A stretch of DNA of 64,000 bases from Mesaphorura yosii (lineage: Eukaryota; Arthropoda; Collembola; Poduromorpha; Tullbergiidae). The translations under genes were made by a program, and so were the position numbers. Of this stretch, positions 12,697 through 23,844 are shown piece by piece; the first letter of the stretch is position 1; each line of letters opens with the position of its first letter. Location of the stretch: NCBI GenBank assembly GCA_009869945.1, contig WIXG01000361.1, positions 1 through 64,000 of the forward strand, given 5' to 3'. The notes under the pieces were generated by a model. That model was not told the origin of the DNA and did not search any database. It saw only the letters and a program-made list of their open reading frames with translations.

Positions 12697-14365
12697 TTAA
12701 TGGGGGACATATCCACCGTTTGTACTGCCGCTCCCATTTTGCGGCCCCGACCCGCTGCTGCCGCCGCCGCTGTGGCCTGGACCATTCGTCTTGTGCACCA
12801 ATTCTATCGTACTCATCTGGTATTTGGTCGGTGTGATCTTGTTCGGGATGTGTTCATCATGGCCCTGATAGCGAATCTCTTCCGTGAAATTCGAGTACCA
12901 TTTCCTTAGTGGGTAGCACTTGCGGAGGAGACACAGCATATCGAAAAGAAAGTCGCAGACCAGCGGAGCGAGTGCAAACAGCCCGATGCTGGCACCTACA
13001 GTCAGCACGGACTTGAGGAAATCAAACTTCTTTCCCTGGCCCGTAATCTCTACTCTGAACTTGAGACCGTATTGTTTCGTGAGTGTACGGCGAGATTCTT
13101 CGTAAAACATGGCAGCCCTGAAATTCCACCCAGGAGAGATTTTGGGGTTGGACTCGTCAAATCTCTGGAACGAGTACTTTGGAAGACAGTCGTTGATAGA
13201 GATTCCCCAGTCGAACTGGCAATTCCAAGCGATTTGAATCGTGAACACTCCGCCCTGAAGAAGGAACAACGCAAAATCAGTCTTTCCATTCAGATATCGG
13301 ATCGGAATCCGGGTTGGCATCTTACCGTAATCGCCACTTGTTCATAATCTTGCCCAGACCACCGAACAATGTCTCCAATTCGAAATATTGGACAATAAGG
13401 ATCTGTCTTTGGGTCATAAATGCAGCTGGCCAAGTAGTTTGACGTAGCGTTGTCTATAATGTTACGGCGCTCGTACTCGTCACCGCAATCGAGGAAGTGT
13501 ATGGAATTCTTGACCATGAGGGTAAAATCCTTCGTGCCCGTCAGGAGGGCGCGAGCTCCTTTCCTGTACAAGAATTTAAGGAGACAATTAGACAATTTAA
13601 GATCAACTTTATGAAAGGAGGAAAACCTCATAGGTGATGCACAAGCCCAGCGCGTACTTACAAAGGTAAAGTGTCCTCTTCTGTGGGACACCAAGCTGAA
13701 ATCTCGCATGCTTGTGCAACTTGGTTACAAACGCCAGTTCTGACTCCATTGTCGGACATCGACCCGTTTATGCAGTCAGAGTCAGAAGCGCATCTAGAAG
13801 ATTTGACCTTGTGGGACTAAAATAGGCACAAAGCAACCAAAATATGCATTATTAGAAAGTTGTGTTACTCCGTCTCCACAGTTTTCAGCGCCCAAACTCG
13901 GGTCGCCGCACATCTAACCTCTGGGCAGAGTCCCAGCGTCTGATTCGGGGTTATAATCAGATTCGTCAGTACAAAAAATTCGTTTCCTCCATATGGAGGA
14001 AAGACAGTGTCCGAAACATCCCAGATTCTGCTGTACAGGTACGGCCACTTGGTTCCGATCTGTTCGTCCGAGAAGTTTTCTGTAGACAGGACTCCCTTAA
14101 CCTTCGTAGACACGGAGCCCGTCGCGTCGCACGATTTTTGGTAAACGTTGCGGAAGTCCAGCTCATAACTAACAGACGAACATCATAATTTGGAATCTAT
14201 CCTGTTCTTAAGAAGTTTCCAGAGATTCCGGACTCACCTGCCCAAAAACGCGCACCAAACGAGGATCACGAGTGTCAAATATGTCAGGGCCAAGAATTTG
14301 CTCCGAATTCGAACTATGCGCGTCGTGCTGTAGATTGTGAAGCATTCCGTGAAGAAGTTCCCCAT
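12697..14365 (-). CDS. P2X: P2X purinoceptor A (ATP-gated cation channel)
   Basis: Trimeric plasma-membrane channel opened by extracellular ATP. Exons on the minus strand are 14365-14238, 14168-13919, 13816-13662, 13563-13326 and 13254-12697, giving 442 residues with all frames closed. The start is MGNFFTECF, with a good AAG ATG G context. The N-terminal kinase site Y-S-T-T-R (12-16) precedes TM1 (about 24-42). ATP-contact residues are present: K65 and K67 in STKVKG, N301-F302-R303, and K317. The cysteine-rich head includes CEISAWCPTEEDTLPL. TM2 (about 338-367) keeps the conserved CD pair and is followed by Y-P-L-R-K (371-375), the surface-stabilising YxxxK motif. The cytoplasmic tail ends in a Gly/Ser-rich stretch. 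Length fits the family (about 380-600). It is a tandem paralogue of the gene at 15747-17406, with identical intron positions and phases. Confidence 0.95.
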
Positions 14366-15746
14366 CTTCGACTTGGACACAGTGCACCTTCGCTTCGATC
14401 TCCACGACTACTGAATCTGGAGCACTGGCACTGGCTGTGACTGCAAATGCACTGCGCATGCTGAGTCAGCATGCCGGCGGGTCGGCCTTAAATCTTTCTT
14501 GCGTCTTGCGTCGGCGGCCGTTTGATGTTTGTGAATTCGTGATTTGTAGTTCACAATTTCCAATTTATAATGCAGCGATTTACGAGCCAATAACAATTTA
14601 CGACGAATTGTGCTCGAATTCTTAGAAGATACAGCGGCTGCTTATTGCTTATTCTGCGAACTTCACCAGCTGTAGCTACCACAACTTGAACCGGGCTGCT
14701 AACGAATAAAATGAGGTTCGATGCCAAGTAAATGCGAGAAGGTAAGTGAAATTAAATCCATTCGTTCAGGTTGCCAGCTTGCCTGCCATGCTCATTATCG
14801 CCTCACCACGGTCGCGTTTGTTCGCATCATCAGCATGCAAATAGATGTTAATTATGACGGCGGAGACGTGCACATTTCCATATTCCATCATATTTTCTCA
14901 TCCGTCATTTAGCAGTTGCACTAAAACTAAATAGCAACTTAGCATCCAACAAACTTACCTGTTGCGATTTGCGAATGCTGCCTGTATCTGTGCCTTGGGC
15001 AGTCTGTTTGTGGTTGCGTGTTTTGTTTGCACAATTCATTCTTTATTCCCAGTCTCGCAATTAACTGCTCTATTATTGTGCCATGAGCGGTGCCATATCT
15101 TCCATTGTTATGCTGGCTCCAGGGTCGAACCATGCATAAACGGCGGAATGGCGAGGTATCAACGTCAAAGCATTTTATGGGATGAATCATCGCAGACGGA
15201 TTTCAGTTCAGAGAGACCATAAAAAGGTGTGAAATAGGGCTATTACGGAACGTTTACGGAAGCTTTTAGCAATATCAAAAGTGTCAAGTGTCAAACGTAA
15301 ATCAATAAACATCACAGATCCAAGTATTGTGCGTCGTGGTTTGGCTTGTACTAAAATCAGTGTGTAACGTCAGCATAATTCAATTAATTCTGCGTGTGGT
15401 TGGATTGGCCTGGATAAATTTGCCTTTTCTTGTCAACAATGACATTGGGACATCCGGTATGCTGGAAAATTTGCAGTTGCGTGCTTGCGCGTACGCGGCA
15501 AAGGCGCACGCGTGGTTTGAAAACATCGGAAAGCGGTTTCTCGTTCCGTTCAGCTGGACAGCAGCGAATACGTTTGACTATTTGACGATTGGACATCGAC
15601 ATCTGCACGACACGTTGAAATTGACCCTGACCAACTCTAAAGCATCAATTGCTCCTGAGTTCTGAGGAGTGCTTCTGATTAAACATGCGAACTATTTCAG
15701 CTGGGCTTACGCGAAAAGCTACAAGCATTCAGACGCCATTTCATTC
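14366..15746 (-). other. 5' region of P2X-A, including 5' UTR and spacer to P2X-B
   Basis: Nothing protein-coding was recognised. A likely 3' splice site at 14441-14442 (TTTGCAG on the minus strand) would begin the start-codon exon at 14440, so 14366-14440 would be 5' UTR. The probable non-coding first exon lies at about 15230-14959. The open frame at 15327-15665 on the + strand has no recognisable family feature and was not called. Confidence 0.5.
14959..15230 (-). other. Probable non-coding first exon of P2X-A
   Basis: On the minus strand this segment ends in CAG followed by the donor GTAAGTTT (14958-14951). It shares several blocks with the region at 17525-17760 upstream of P2X-B, in the same order, including cattctttattccca and ccagggtcga on the + strand. 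The shared blocks ending at a shared donor suggest a 5' UTR exon that was duplicated with the gene. The transcription start is unknown; 15230 is only the approximate limit of similarity. Confidence 0.5.
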
Positions 15747-17406
15747 TCATTTATTTGCATGAGCTACACAACATACTAAACTAGTATCGTCGTGAGGAAT
15801 GCCATTCTTACCGTTATGCGGCGAGCCCAGTTCGCCAAGTCCTGGAACTTGCCCATGCTGTCTGTGGCTCATGTCCGCCATTTCTTCTGCCTTACTCATT
15901 TGATACTTGGTCGGCGTGATCTTGTTCGGGATACATTCGTCTTGTCCCTGATACCGAATCTCTTCAGAGAAATTTCCGGCACATTTCCTGAGCGGGAAGC
16001 AACTGTGGAGCAGGCACATTATGTCGAAGAGGAAATCGCAGACCCACGGAGCAAGTGCAAACAACCCGATATTGGCACCAATTGTCAGAACGGACGTGAG
16101 AAAGTCAAACTTCTTCCCCTGGCCCGTAATTTCCACTATGAATTTGAGGCCGTACTGCTTCACGAGAGTGCGACGAGATTCTTCGTGAAATATTGCAGAT
16201 CTGAAGTTCCACCCAGGGGAAATTTTCGCATTCGGTTCGTCAGATCTCTTAAATGAGTATTTTGGAAGACACTCTTTGATTGACAGCCCCCAATCAAACT
16301 GACAATTCCAAACGATTTGAATTGTGAATACTCCGCCCTACACGAAGGAAATTATGCCTAGGATTCAGGACCAGGATGACTTGATAGAGATTCTCGTACC
16401 TCAATTGCCACTTGATCATATTTTGAACCGCTCCACCGGACTATGTCTCCAATTCGAAAGACAGGACAATAAGGATTGATCTTCGGGTTATAAATGCAAC
16501 TGGCCAAGTAGTTTGAGGTAGCGTTGTCTATAATGTTACGGCGCTGATATTGTGTGCCACATTTGGTGAAATGGATGGAGTTCTTGATCATGAGGGTGAA
16601 GTCCTTGGTGTCAACCAGGAGAGCTCGTGTTCCATTGCTGCACAAATACGATCCATATCAATTAGCATCCACTCAACCTCTCCTGAAAATGAGTAATGCG
16701 ACATGATTTAGACTCACAAAGGCAAGGTGTTGTCTTCAGTTGGGCACCAGCTTGAAACCTCACACATTTGGGCTCGTTGGTCACAAATGCCTGTCCTGAC
16801 TCCACTCTCGGACGTCGTACCATTCACGCAGTCGGAGTCATATTTGCATCTCGAAGACTTCACATAAGTGGACTAAAGTAGAGGATGCCTCATTACAAAA
16901 CTCCGATCCCAATGTTGGTTAAGAAAGTTAAGGTAAGAAAAGACCTGACCTCTGGACAGACTCCCAAAGTCTGATTCGGGGTTATAATCAAATTCGTCAG
17001 TACAAAGAATTCGTTTCCCAAATACGGAGGAAGAACTGTATCAGAAACATCCCAGATTCTGCGGTACAATTGCGGCCACTTGGTTCCAATCTGCTGGTCT
17101 GAAAAATTCTCAGTGGACAGGACTCCTTTGACTTTCGTCGATACGGAGCCAGTTGCATCGCACGACTTCTGGTACACGTTGCGAAAGTCCAACTCATAGC
17201 TGAAAGACGGACGTCCAGAAACAGAGATTGTGAATATGTCAACTGACGATCGTCCCTTCGATTCGACGGACACGGACTCACCTTCCCAAAAACGCGCACC
17301 AGACCAAAATAACCAGAGTTAAGTAGGTCAGGGCCAAGAACTTGCTCCGAATTCGGACTATTCTCGTGGTGCTGTAGATTTTGAAGCAGTCCGTGAGGAA
17401 TCCCAT
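15747..17406 (-). CDS. P2X: P2X purinoceptor B (ATP-gated cation channel)
   Basis: Second P2X gene of the tandem pair. Exons on the minus strand are 17406-17282, 17199-16950, 16872-16718, 16637-16400 and 16337-15747, giving 452 residues. Exons 2, 3 and 4 match those of P2X-A exactly in length (250, 155 and 238 nt), with the same phases. The protein starts MGFLTDCFKIYSTTR and keeps the ATP-contact lysines (K64, K66), the NFR triplet and the later KQYGLKF lysine. The head and the ten-cysteine ectodomain pattern are conserved, as in CEVSSWCPTEDNTLP. After TM2 the motif reads F-P-L-R-K (370-374), so the Tyr of the usual YxxxK is Phe. The C-terminal tail differs completely from P2X-A, being rich in His, Gln and Gly, and ends HANK. 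The AATAAA inside the last codons is coincidental coding sequence. Confidence 0.95.
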
Positions 17407-18171
17407 TCTGAACTATGACTGGGGCGTCACCGCAACGCCCACGGCCACAGAAATTCAAATGATTTAAGCCAAATGAAATTCGATATTCATGTCCTGTTTA
17501 TTAGTAACTCACTACCTAACTTACCTGACGCCTGTGTTTGGTTGCATGCTACATTCTTTATTCCCACTGACCATTAGTTGACGGACTAAACTCTCGTAAA
17601 TTAATACAGCATTGCTGTTGTAGTGTGTCATTGTTGCGTTCCAGGGTCGACTCATCCATAAAGTCACGTATGTCCAAAGCATGAATCAAGAATCACTAGC
17701 ACAGCCAGACGATAGACGGACTTTAGTTCACACATCTCTATGGAAGGCGTGTAATTGGGTAATTAAATGAGCTTAGTTGTAAAATTGTTACGCACGCACG
17801 GTTCGAGCAACAGCAGAAACCCAATTAATTACGCGGCCGAAGGGTAGCGACACGTAACGGCAAATCGCGCGATAATTATCGTGATTGTGGACTAAATGTT
17901 CCCGGGAAAAAGCTGCTCACTGCCTTCGGGGTTGCCCTTGCCGCCTTGTTGCTGCCATGTTATCACAGCAACTATACCTTAAATATGGGACTTGTGAATT
18001 GGGAGTCAAGATTGACCCACCACACAAGCCGATCAACCCAGCCCAAATCGTTTTCGAAAAAGATTCATCCCAATCGGTCACTGGACACGAACACCATTAT
18101 ATCAAAATTAAAGCCTGATTGAAACGGCATTTCCCATTTAATATCTCAGGTCACCTCACGTTCACGTCCAG
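17407..18171. other. Divergent intergenic region between P2X-B and the ELOVL-like gene
   Basis: The two genes point away from each other, and their start codons are 765 bases apart. The minus-strand half carries the probable P2X-B non-coding exon (17525-17760). An open frame on the + strand at 17885-18118 has no family resemblance and does not splice in frame into the downstream gene. No core promoter element could be assigned with confidence. Confidence 0.5.
17525..17760 (-). other. Probable non-coding first exon of P2X-B
   Basis: Counterpart of 14959-15230. It ends at CAG followed by GTAAGTTAGG on the minus strand (17524 downward) and shares ordered blocks with the P2X-A copy. The 3' splice site joining it to the start-codon exon is unclear; AG at about 17421 or 17408 is possible. 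Confidence 0.45.
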
Positions 18172-19279
18172 ATGGATTGGCTCTTCGGATGGGGCCACTC
18201 AAATCACTGCGACTTTGGTAATGTCCATAATGTTAACTCCGCGGTAATGGGCCTGCTAAATAATCTCGTCCTCGTCCACAGTGTCGCCGGTGGACAGCTG
18301 GCCGCTCATGTCCGCCGCCGCCTTTCCACTCGTCCTGATTTCGCTCTACTTTGGCTTTCTCACCCATTTCGGACCACAGTACATGGCAAATCGCAGTCCA
18401 TTCCGACTGCAAACGTTCATCGACCGATTTAATCAAACGATCTTTGTCCTTCATCTTATTTTGGGTGCAGCAGTAAGTTAAATCACAACGATATAGGCTA
18501 AAATGAACACTGTTTCGGAAGGCAAACGAATCTTTTGCCAGTTTTCGGCTTACATGGTTCAAGCCGAATATTCTTTGTGGTGTCAGCCTGTGTACCCTCA
18601 TTCAAATTGTGCTGCAGTGGATCCAATAGAGGAAAAGGTGCAATGTACAAGTAGAATTGCAGAGAATTGTAATTAAGAAAATCTGTGATCACAAATTTCA
18701 GATAGCCGTCTTGGCTTGGTGCTACTTTGCTTTGAAACTCGCTGGGCTGACCGATGGAATCATTGCAGTACTGCGCCGGAATCCGATGCCAGTCAGGGTC
18801 ACTGCACACCATTGCACAATGGTTTTCATGGGCTGGGTCTTTGCAAAGTATTTGCCAGGAGGAACTTGTAAGGATCAACAATAATTTACGTAACACGACC
18901 GCGACTTGCCAAGTTATAATACGTATTTTGTCATTTTATCCACGCCATTTTAGCCGCAGTGTTCGCGGCTGTCAACTGCTTCACACACGTGAGCACTTAC
19001 GGATACTTCGAGCTCGCCAGCCGCCGGCTGCTTGCCCGCGGCCTGGAAACCTGGCCTTCCATTCGGAAAGTAGACACCTGCATTCAGCTCACTCAATTTG
19101 GAATTGTGGGATTGGTGGCTCGGATTGCGTGGAGTGCAACAAAAAACGGGACTTGCAGCTATCCTGGATGGTCGACGGATATAATTTTAGGAGCCATGTT
19201 CCTATTCGCAGGGATGCTCATCTACGACGAAACGAACGCGAGACTTCAACCTTGTGCTCGACCAAAGCGCTCAAGATAA
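18172..19279 (+). CDS. Divergent ELOVL-like fatty-acid elongase family protein
   Basis: Related to ELO enzymes, the ER membrane condensing enzymes of very-long-chain fatty acid elongation. Exons are 18172-18217, 18282-18472, 18542-18637, 18702-18867 and 18954-19279, giving 274 residues, normal for the family. The start MDWLFGWG is followed by SPVDSWPLMSAAAFP, matching the ELO opening DPRxxDWPLM. QYMANRSPFRLQ matches the ELO consensus MENRKPFEL. WCQPVYPHS matches the loop before TM3. The ELO signature KxxExxDT reads K123-LAG-LTD-G, so Glu is Gly. The HxxHH box reads V144-T-A-H147-H148, so the first His is Val. NCFTHVSTYGYF corresponds to the Tyr-box region. The donor at 18638 (GTGCAA) is weak. 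The C-terminus PKRSR is basic but lacks a KKxx signal. A polyadenylation signal AATAAA is at 19283. Fold assignment is firm; elongase activity is doubtful. Confidence 0.82.
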
Positions 19280-21692
19280 GCAAATAAACAAGCGCCAAGC
19301 CCAATGACAATTCAGACAGAAATATCAAAATTGTGTATCGATATCGAGGTGGCTGTAATTGAGAATTGACAAAAGTTCGACTGATTTAAATTGTGTTCCA
19401 AATAACCAAATCCAGCTCTTTTAAAAGTCAAAGGAGATTGAATATATACCTGATTGAAAAATTGAAGTGCCATTAAAGATCTTAAAGATTCGGCATGTAA
19501 GACGTCTCAGAGTTTCAGAGTTTGTAGTTTCATGTAGTACGAAGTGAGAGGTTTGAGTTTCTGTCATCAGAGATGAAATGTTTTGTCTTGACTCATCGTC
19601 ATCATCATCAAAGCTTGGGGGTTTCCATCAAAGATCAAAACAACGCAGGTCATCGTGCCGCCGCGTCAGTGTCGTGAACGGTACAACATCCACCAGCTCC
19701 TTTCATTTTCTTAATCCTAGACTCTTGAGGCTTGAACTCGTCAACATCACAAAGACGTCACCCATCAACACATCATCTTTGTCCTCCTTACTCCTTCGTC
19801 CACGTGTTAGGCCCAAATTGTTATCGTTCAACGCAGATTAGGCGACGCAAGTGACAATTGACGATTGACGACTGGACTCTGCGAGGCAGGCAAATATTGA
19901 ATTTTCCTGTATTTAATCACCCAAATCAAGTCAAATCCGGTTTGGTCCAATTTCCTGAATCGCTGCGCCGTGATCTTTGAAGCGTGTAGCCTAATTAGAG
20001 TGCAACGGACTGGAATTGCGTGCTGCGTAGGTTCATCTTCATTTGACTTGATTGACAGATGACGAAGCAGCCACGCACGCATCCACGCCACAGCGCAGCC
20101 GCAATTGACCGGCAAGAAAATGTGTAGAGTAAATATTTGTATTTATCCAATTTGCAGCAGCGCAGCTGCATTTATAGTTGTACTTATGTGTCACTTCACT
20201 GATTGCGCTGCAAAGCAATCAGGCGAGAAAAGATTATTGACTTGACATAGATTTGTCATCGTCATAGCCTTTGCGTGGAAGTGCAGCAGAGCGCAGACTC
20301 AGCGACTGTAGAAGATTCTGGACGAAACCGGCCAGGCCTGGTGTGTTCGATAGACGCGACGACGTCATCGGCGTGCCACGCTGCGCGTAATCGCAATCAA
20401 ATAATTACGTTCATTGAATCCTGCCTGCGTTTCACCATGATGCGCCATGTATCTTTGCTGCTCGTCGCTCGTGTATCAAGTCACTAATCCCTGTGACTGA
20501 TGATGAGCTGAACATGCGCCCAGACGATGATTTGTTGTAAATAAAGACATTAAAATATTTTTGTTGTCTTGTGGTCTTGTCTTGTCGATACGTTAAATAC
20601 GTCTCACTTTGACACACGAACATGATTGCGACATTTGACCTCTGCCTAGGTCCTAGGCTGAATCTGAATGAGGGGCTAGAATTGAGATTGAGACACAACA
20701 TGTTTGCACTTGGGCCTCTTCACCCAAGCCGAGTCGAGCCATTCCAGTCCCAAGTGCCGGTGCCATATGTCAAGATTGCTTGATTGCTGCAAGATTCGCG
20801 TTTCGTGTTTCGCGTGACCTGATCGATGGATCAATTATTGATGCCTAATCTGCGCCGCTGGCGGGTGTGAGCAGCCTGGCTGTGGTTCGTGCTTGAATTG
20901 CACGAGCTTGACCCATATCACGTCGGGTCACAATAACAAGATTGACAAGACGAAGATAGCGCAGGGCTTATTGAGAAAATTCTCGAAATAGCACATCACT
21001 AAGAGGTTAATTAGTTCATCTTTCATGTGGGATACTGCGCCCTGTTTTATTGGTGCCAAGTTCACGACATACCAGTGAAGATCTGATGTGCGAGATCTGT
21101 GATCTCGCATCTTGGAATGATCTTGCATCATCCGATCATCTGTCAGCGTTTAAATCGCTCTGGATTAATGTTTTTTGTGTTGCCCAGTCTTAAAACGCAT
21201 GTCATGTCATGTGCTTACTTAACTTGCATTTTTCAGCTTTTGTTTTATATTTCGTGAGTATTTAAAGTATTTGTCCTATTTGTCCAGAAAATCATGTCTG
21301 GAATTCGTGACGGCTAATTCCAAAGATTTCGATAGGAAACGCGGCGATGTTCATTTTATAGCAATATGCATCATTATCATGCACCATCAGGCTGATGGGA
21401 AATGCGGAACTTTGATGAATGCTTCGTGTTTTTCCATGATTCAGCCGAAATTGCGACTTCGTCGATTGTTGTTGCTCTGAACTTAATTTTCCAGGTCCTT
21501 CCTGCAGTGTTTTAATGTGTGCTTGTATTTTTCCGTAATTCGAGTGAGTGGGAATGCGAATTTTGTCAACTATATGTGCCATGTGTTGCATGTGTTTCTT
21601 TATTTTGAGAGTTGCTTGCTAAATGATTCATAATATCAGTTATCTGAATGGTCGGTCTGGAACAGGCCGAACAGGTTGTAATTAATCTTACA

Positions 21693-21761
21693 ATTAGATA
21701 AACTATCAGATAATGTCTAATGAATTAATTAGATAACCTATCAGATAATGTCTAATGAATT
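21693..21761. repeat. 35-bp tandem duplication
   Basis: Two adjacent copies of a 34-35 bp AT-rich element that starts attagataa and includes atcagataatgtctaatgaa. They differ at one base (aaacta versus aaccta). The near identity implies a recent local duplication. Confidence 0.8.
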
Positions 21762-23448
21762 GATTACAGGGACGCCCACCCACCCACGGCCAGAAATGAT
21801 ATAAAATAAATTTCCATCACGCCAAACGCTGACTGGCGACGTCATAAAGATCGATTTACTTGACTCACCCGGCCTTAGCCTTAAGCCCGCGACAGAAGCC
21901 GTGGCAGTGACAGACAAGATCTGAAGCATGGATTATTTGCGTGCGCTCCGCGTGTCACTTAACAAAGTATGAAAGTCAAGGTTGCCGCTTGCGACAAGAT
22001 TGGCATTGGCCAATAATGTGAAATCAAAATACGAAATGATGCAACAAGCAATGTGACTTGATTAACTCAGCATTGACCATTTGCATTTGTAAACACGGAG
22101 CATGGCCTGATGGCCTGGGCAGGTGATTAGCGCCTGCGGCTGTATGAATGTCAAGTACCATTTGCCATCGCCTTTTTCCACGCTGATAAGCACCACACAG
22201 CGTCAGTGCCTGAGTGACCTGACCCTTTGTGCTTCGTAAATGCTCGTGAAACTCGTTATCGTGTTCGTCTAAAAACTAGGATTCATTCCACGCCGAACAA
22301 GTATACACGAGTACAGCACAAGTATGAGAAAAAGCAGGCAAGATTTGCCATTCCATTTCTATTGCCATTGCTATCTTAGCTAGACGTTCGTAGGTGGTCG
22401 TTCACGCTTCGACAAGCTGTTTCCATACAAGCACTGTGCCCAGAGCTAGATCTAGAACCGAATTCCCACAAAAACAATATTAACACTGTGGTTTCACGTG
22501 AATCGGGCATGCCATGCTGCGGGTCCGTGACGGGCTCTGGCCATGTGGTACATTTCCATACATTTCCTATCGAACGTCTCAACCGTCGTTGATTTATACA
22601 ACTCGCGTACTTTTCCAAGATCATCGCGAAGGTGCAGATCCAAGATCTTTCGCAAAAACAACGTGTGATTTTGCCATTTCATCCACACAAGGCACAAACC
22701 TACAAACAGTGCAAAGTACAGGCTACTCATCTTCGTACTCGTAACTCTACAAAACAGAATCGAGTCGGTCGGCTTCATTATGCAATGTCGTTCAACTTGT
22801 TTGTTTACAAAATTCGCTTTTCAATTCCAGACCAGGCCAAGCCCAGCTTTGCCATTTGCTTTTGCATTTGCCCAGTGTTTTTGCCTGACATAACTTGACA
22901 GCACAACAGGAAATTTTGTGTTCATTTACAAGGACGCGGCAGCAGCAGCAGCGGGTCAAATTGTCAATGCAGAATAAACATTGTAAACAAAAACATGCGA
23001 GCGATTCATCAGCCGTCAATATACGATACGAGCAGGCAAATAATATGTCAATATATGGATTATGAATTATAATTCGACTTGACTTGGCCAATTTTGTAAT
23101 CCAAGAGATATGCAATTATAGCGCGTATGTAATTTTCCACTTGTTGTTGGTCGCGTTGCTGTTTGCTGTACTGTTTGATGTGCTCTTGTTTCCAATTCCA
23201 ACAGCAGCTGTAGCATTCTCAGTCGAGGACGCGAATTACGTACGCAGGAAACCAGTGGCCTGACTGCCGATCAGCGCAGTTTCTTTCGCAACAGGGCAAG
23301 GCAAGGCTCGTATCAGTTCTGCATGGAATTGAATTGAATTGAGTGATACGGGAATTATACTCGCATTGTACATGGTTGTGGTTCAGAGTCCGTTCGTACT
23401 TGGGCTGTGCTGAGTCGAGGCCTTGCTGTTTAACTTCAACTAGCTAGA

Positions 23449-23495
23449 GCCCAAGCCTAATGCCCAAGCCTAATGCCCAAGCCTAATGCCCAAGC
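23449..23495. repeat. 13-bp tandem repeat, three copies plus partial
   Basis: The unit gcccaagcctaat is repeated three times in a row without mismatch, followed by a partial copy gcccaagc. It lies about 360 bases upstream of the first TPS exon. Confidence 0.8.
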
Positions 23496-23825
23496 ACCAA
23501 AGCTAAGACAGGCAGGCCAGAGCCGCAGTATTTAAAGACTGAGTATAAACAGAATATTTCCATTCACAATTCACTCACGAACCAGAGGACAAAATACAAG
23601 CTAAAGCTCTAACGTAACTGTAACACAGGCCACAGGGCAGCAGGAGGCTTGATAAAAATCTCATATTCCTCGATTAAGCATAAACAACTCGAGTACGCGG
23701 AGTAATTTTACTACGATTAACGTAAAACTGTGGAAGCGCGATTTGTGATTTGCCATTTTCGATCTGCGAGTTATCTTCTATTACTTAATCCTAATTGCAA
23801 GTGTTTAATTGTGCCAGCGACACCC

Positions 23826-23834
23826 GTATAAAAA
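23826..23834 (+). promoter_or_regulatory. TATA-like element next to the proposed TPS start
   Basis: The sequence GTATAAAAAG lies 11 bases before the proposed ATG. A true TATA box would place transcription start about 30 bases downstream, inside the coding exon, so it cannot serve this ATG. Either it is chance (Tyr-Lys-Lys codons in an internal exon) or the true start is elsewhere. Confidence 0.2.
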
Positions 23835-23844
23835 GCCGGTCAGG

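Larger units (their letters stand above)
19280..23844. other. Gene-poor spacer between the ELOVL-like gene and TPS
   Basis: No coding exon was recognised on either strand. Open frames are at most about 100 codons and look random. The Met-led minus-strand frame at 22494-22778 has a hydrophobic N-terminus but no splice context or family match. A 35-bp duplicated element (21693-21761), a 13-bp tandem repeat (23449-23495) and a short hairpin (GCGAGATC stem, 21090-21108) are the only structures noted. 5' UTR exons or enhancers of TPS may lie here. Confidence 0.5.

Noticed and set aside
15327-15665. 112-codon + strand frame between the P2X genes
   Set aside because: It does not start at ATG in a good context, lacks a recognisable domain, and lies upstream of P2X-A on the opposite strand, where P2X-A 5' sequence is expected.
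22494-22778. 94-codon minus-strand frame with hydrophobic N-terminus
   Set aside because: No family resemblance and no promoter or polyadenylation context; its length is within chance for this base composition and window size.
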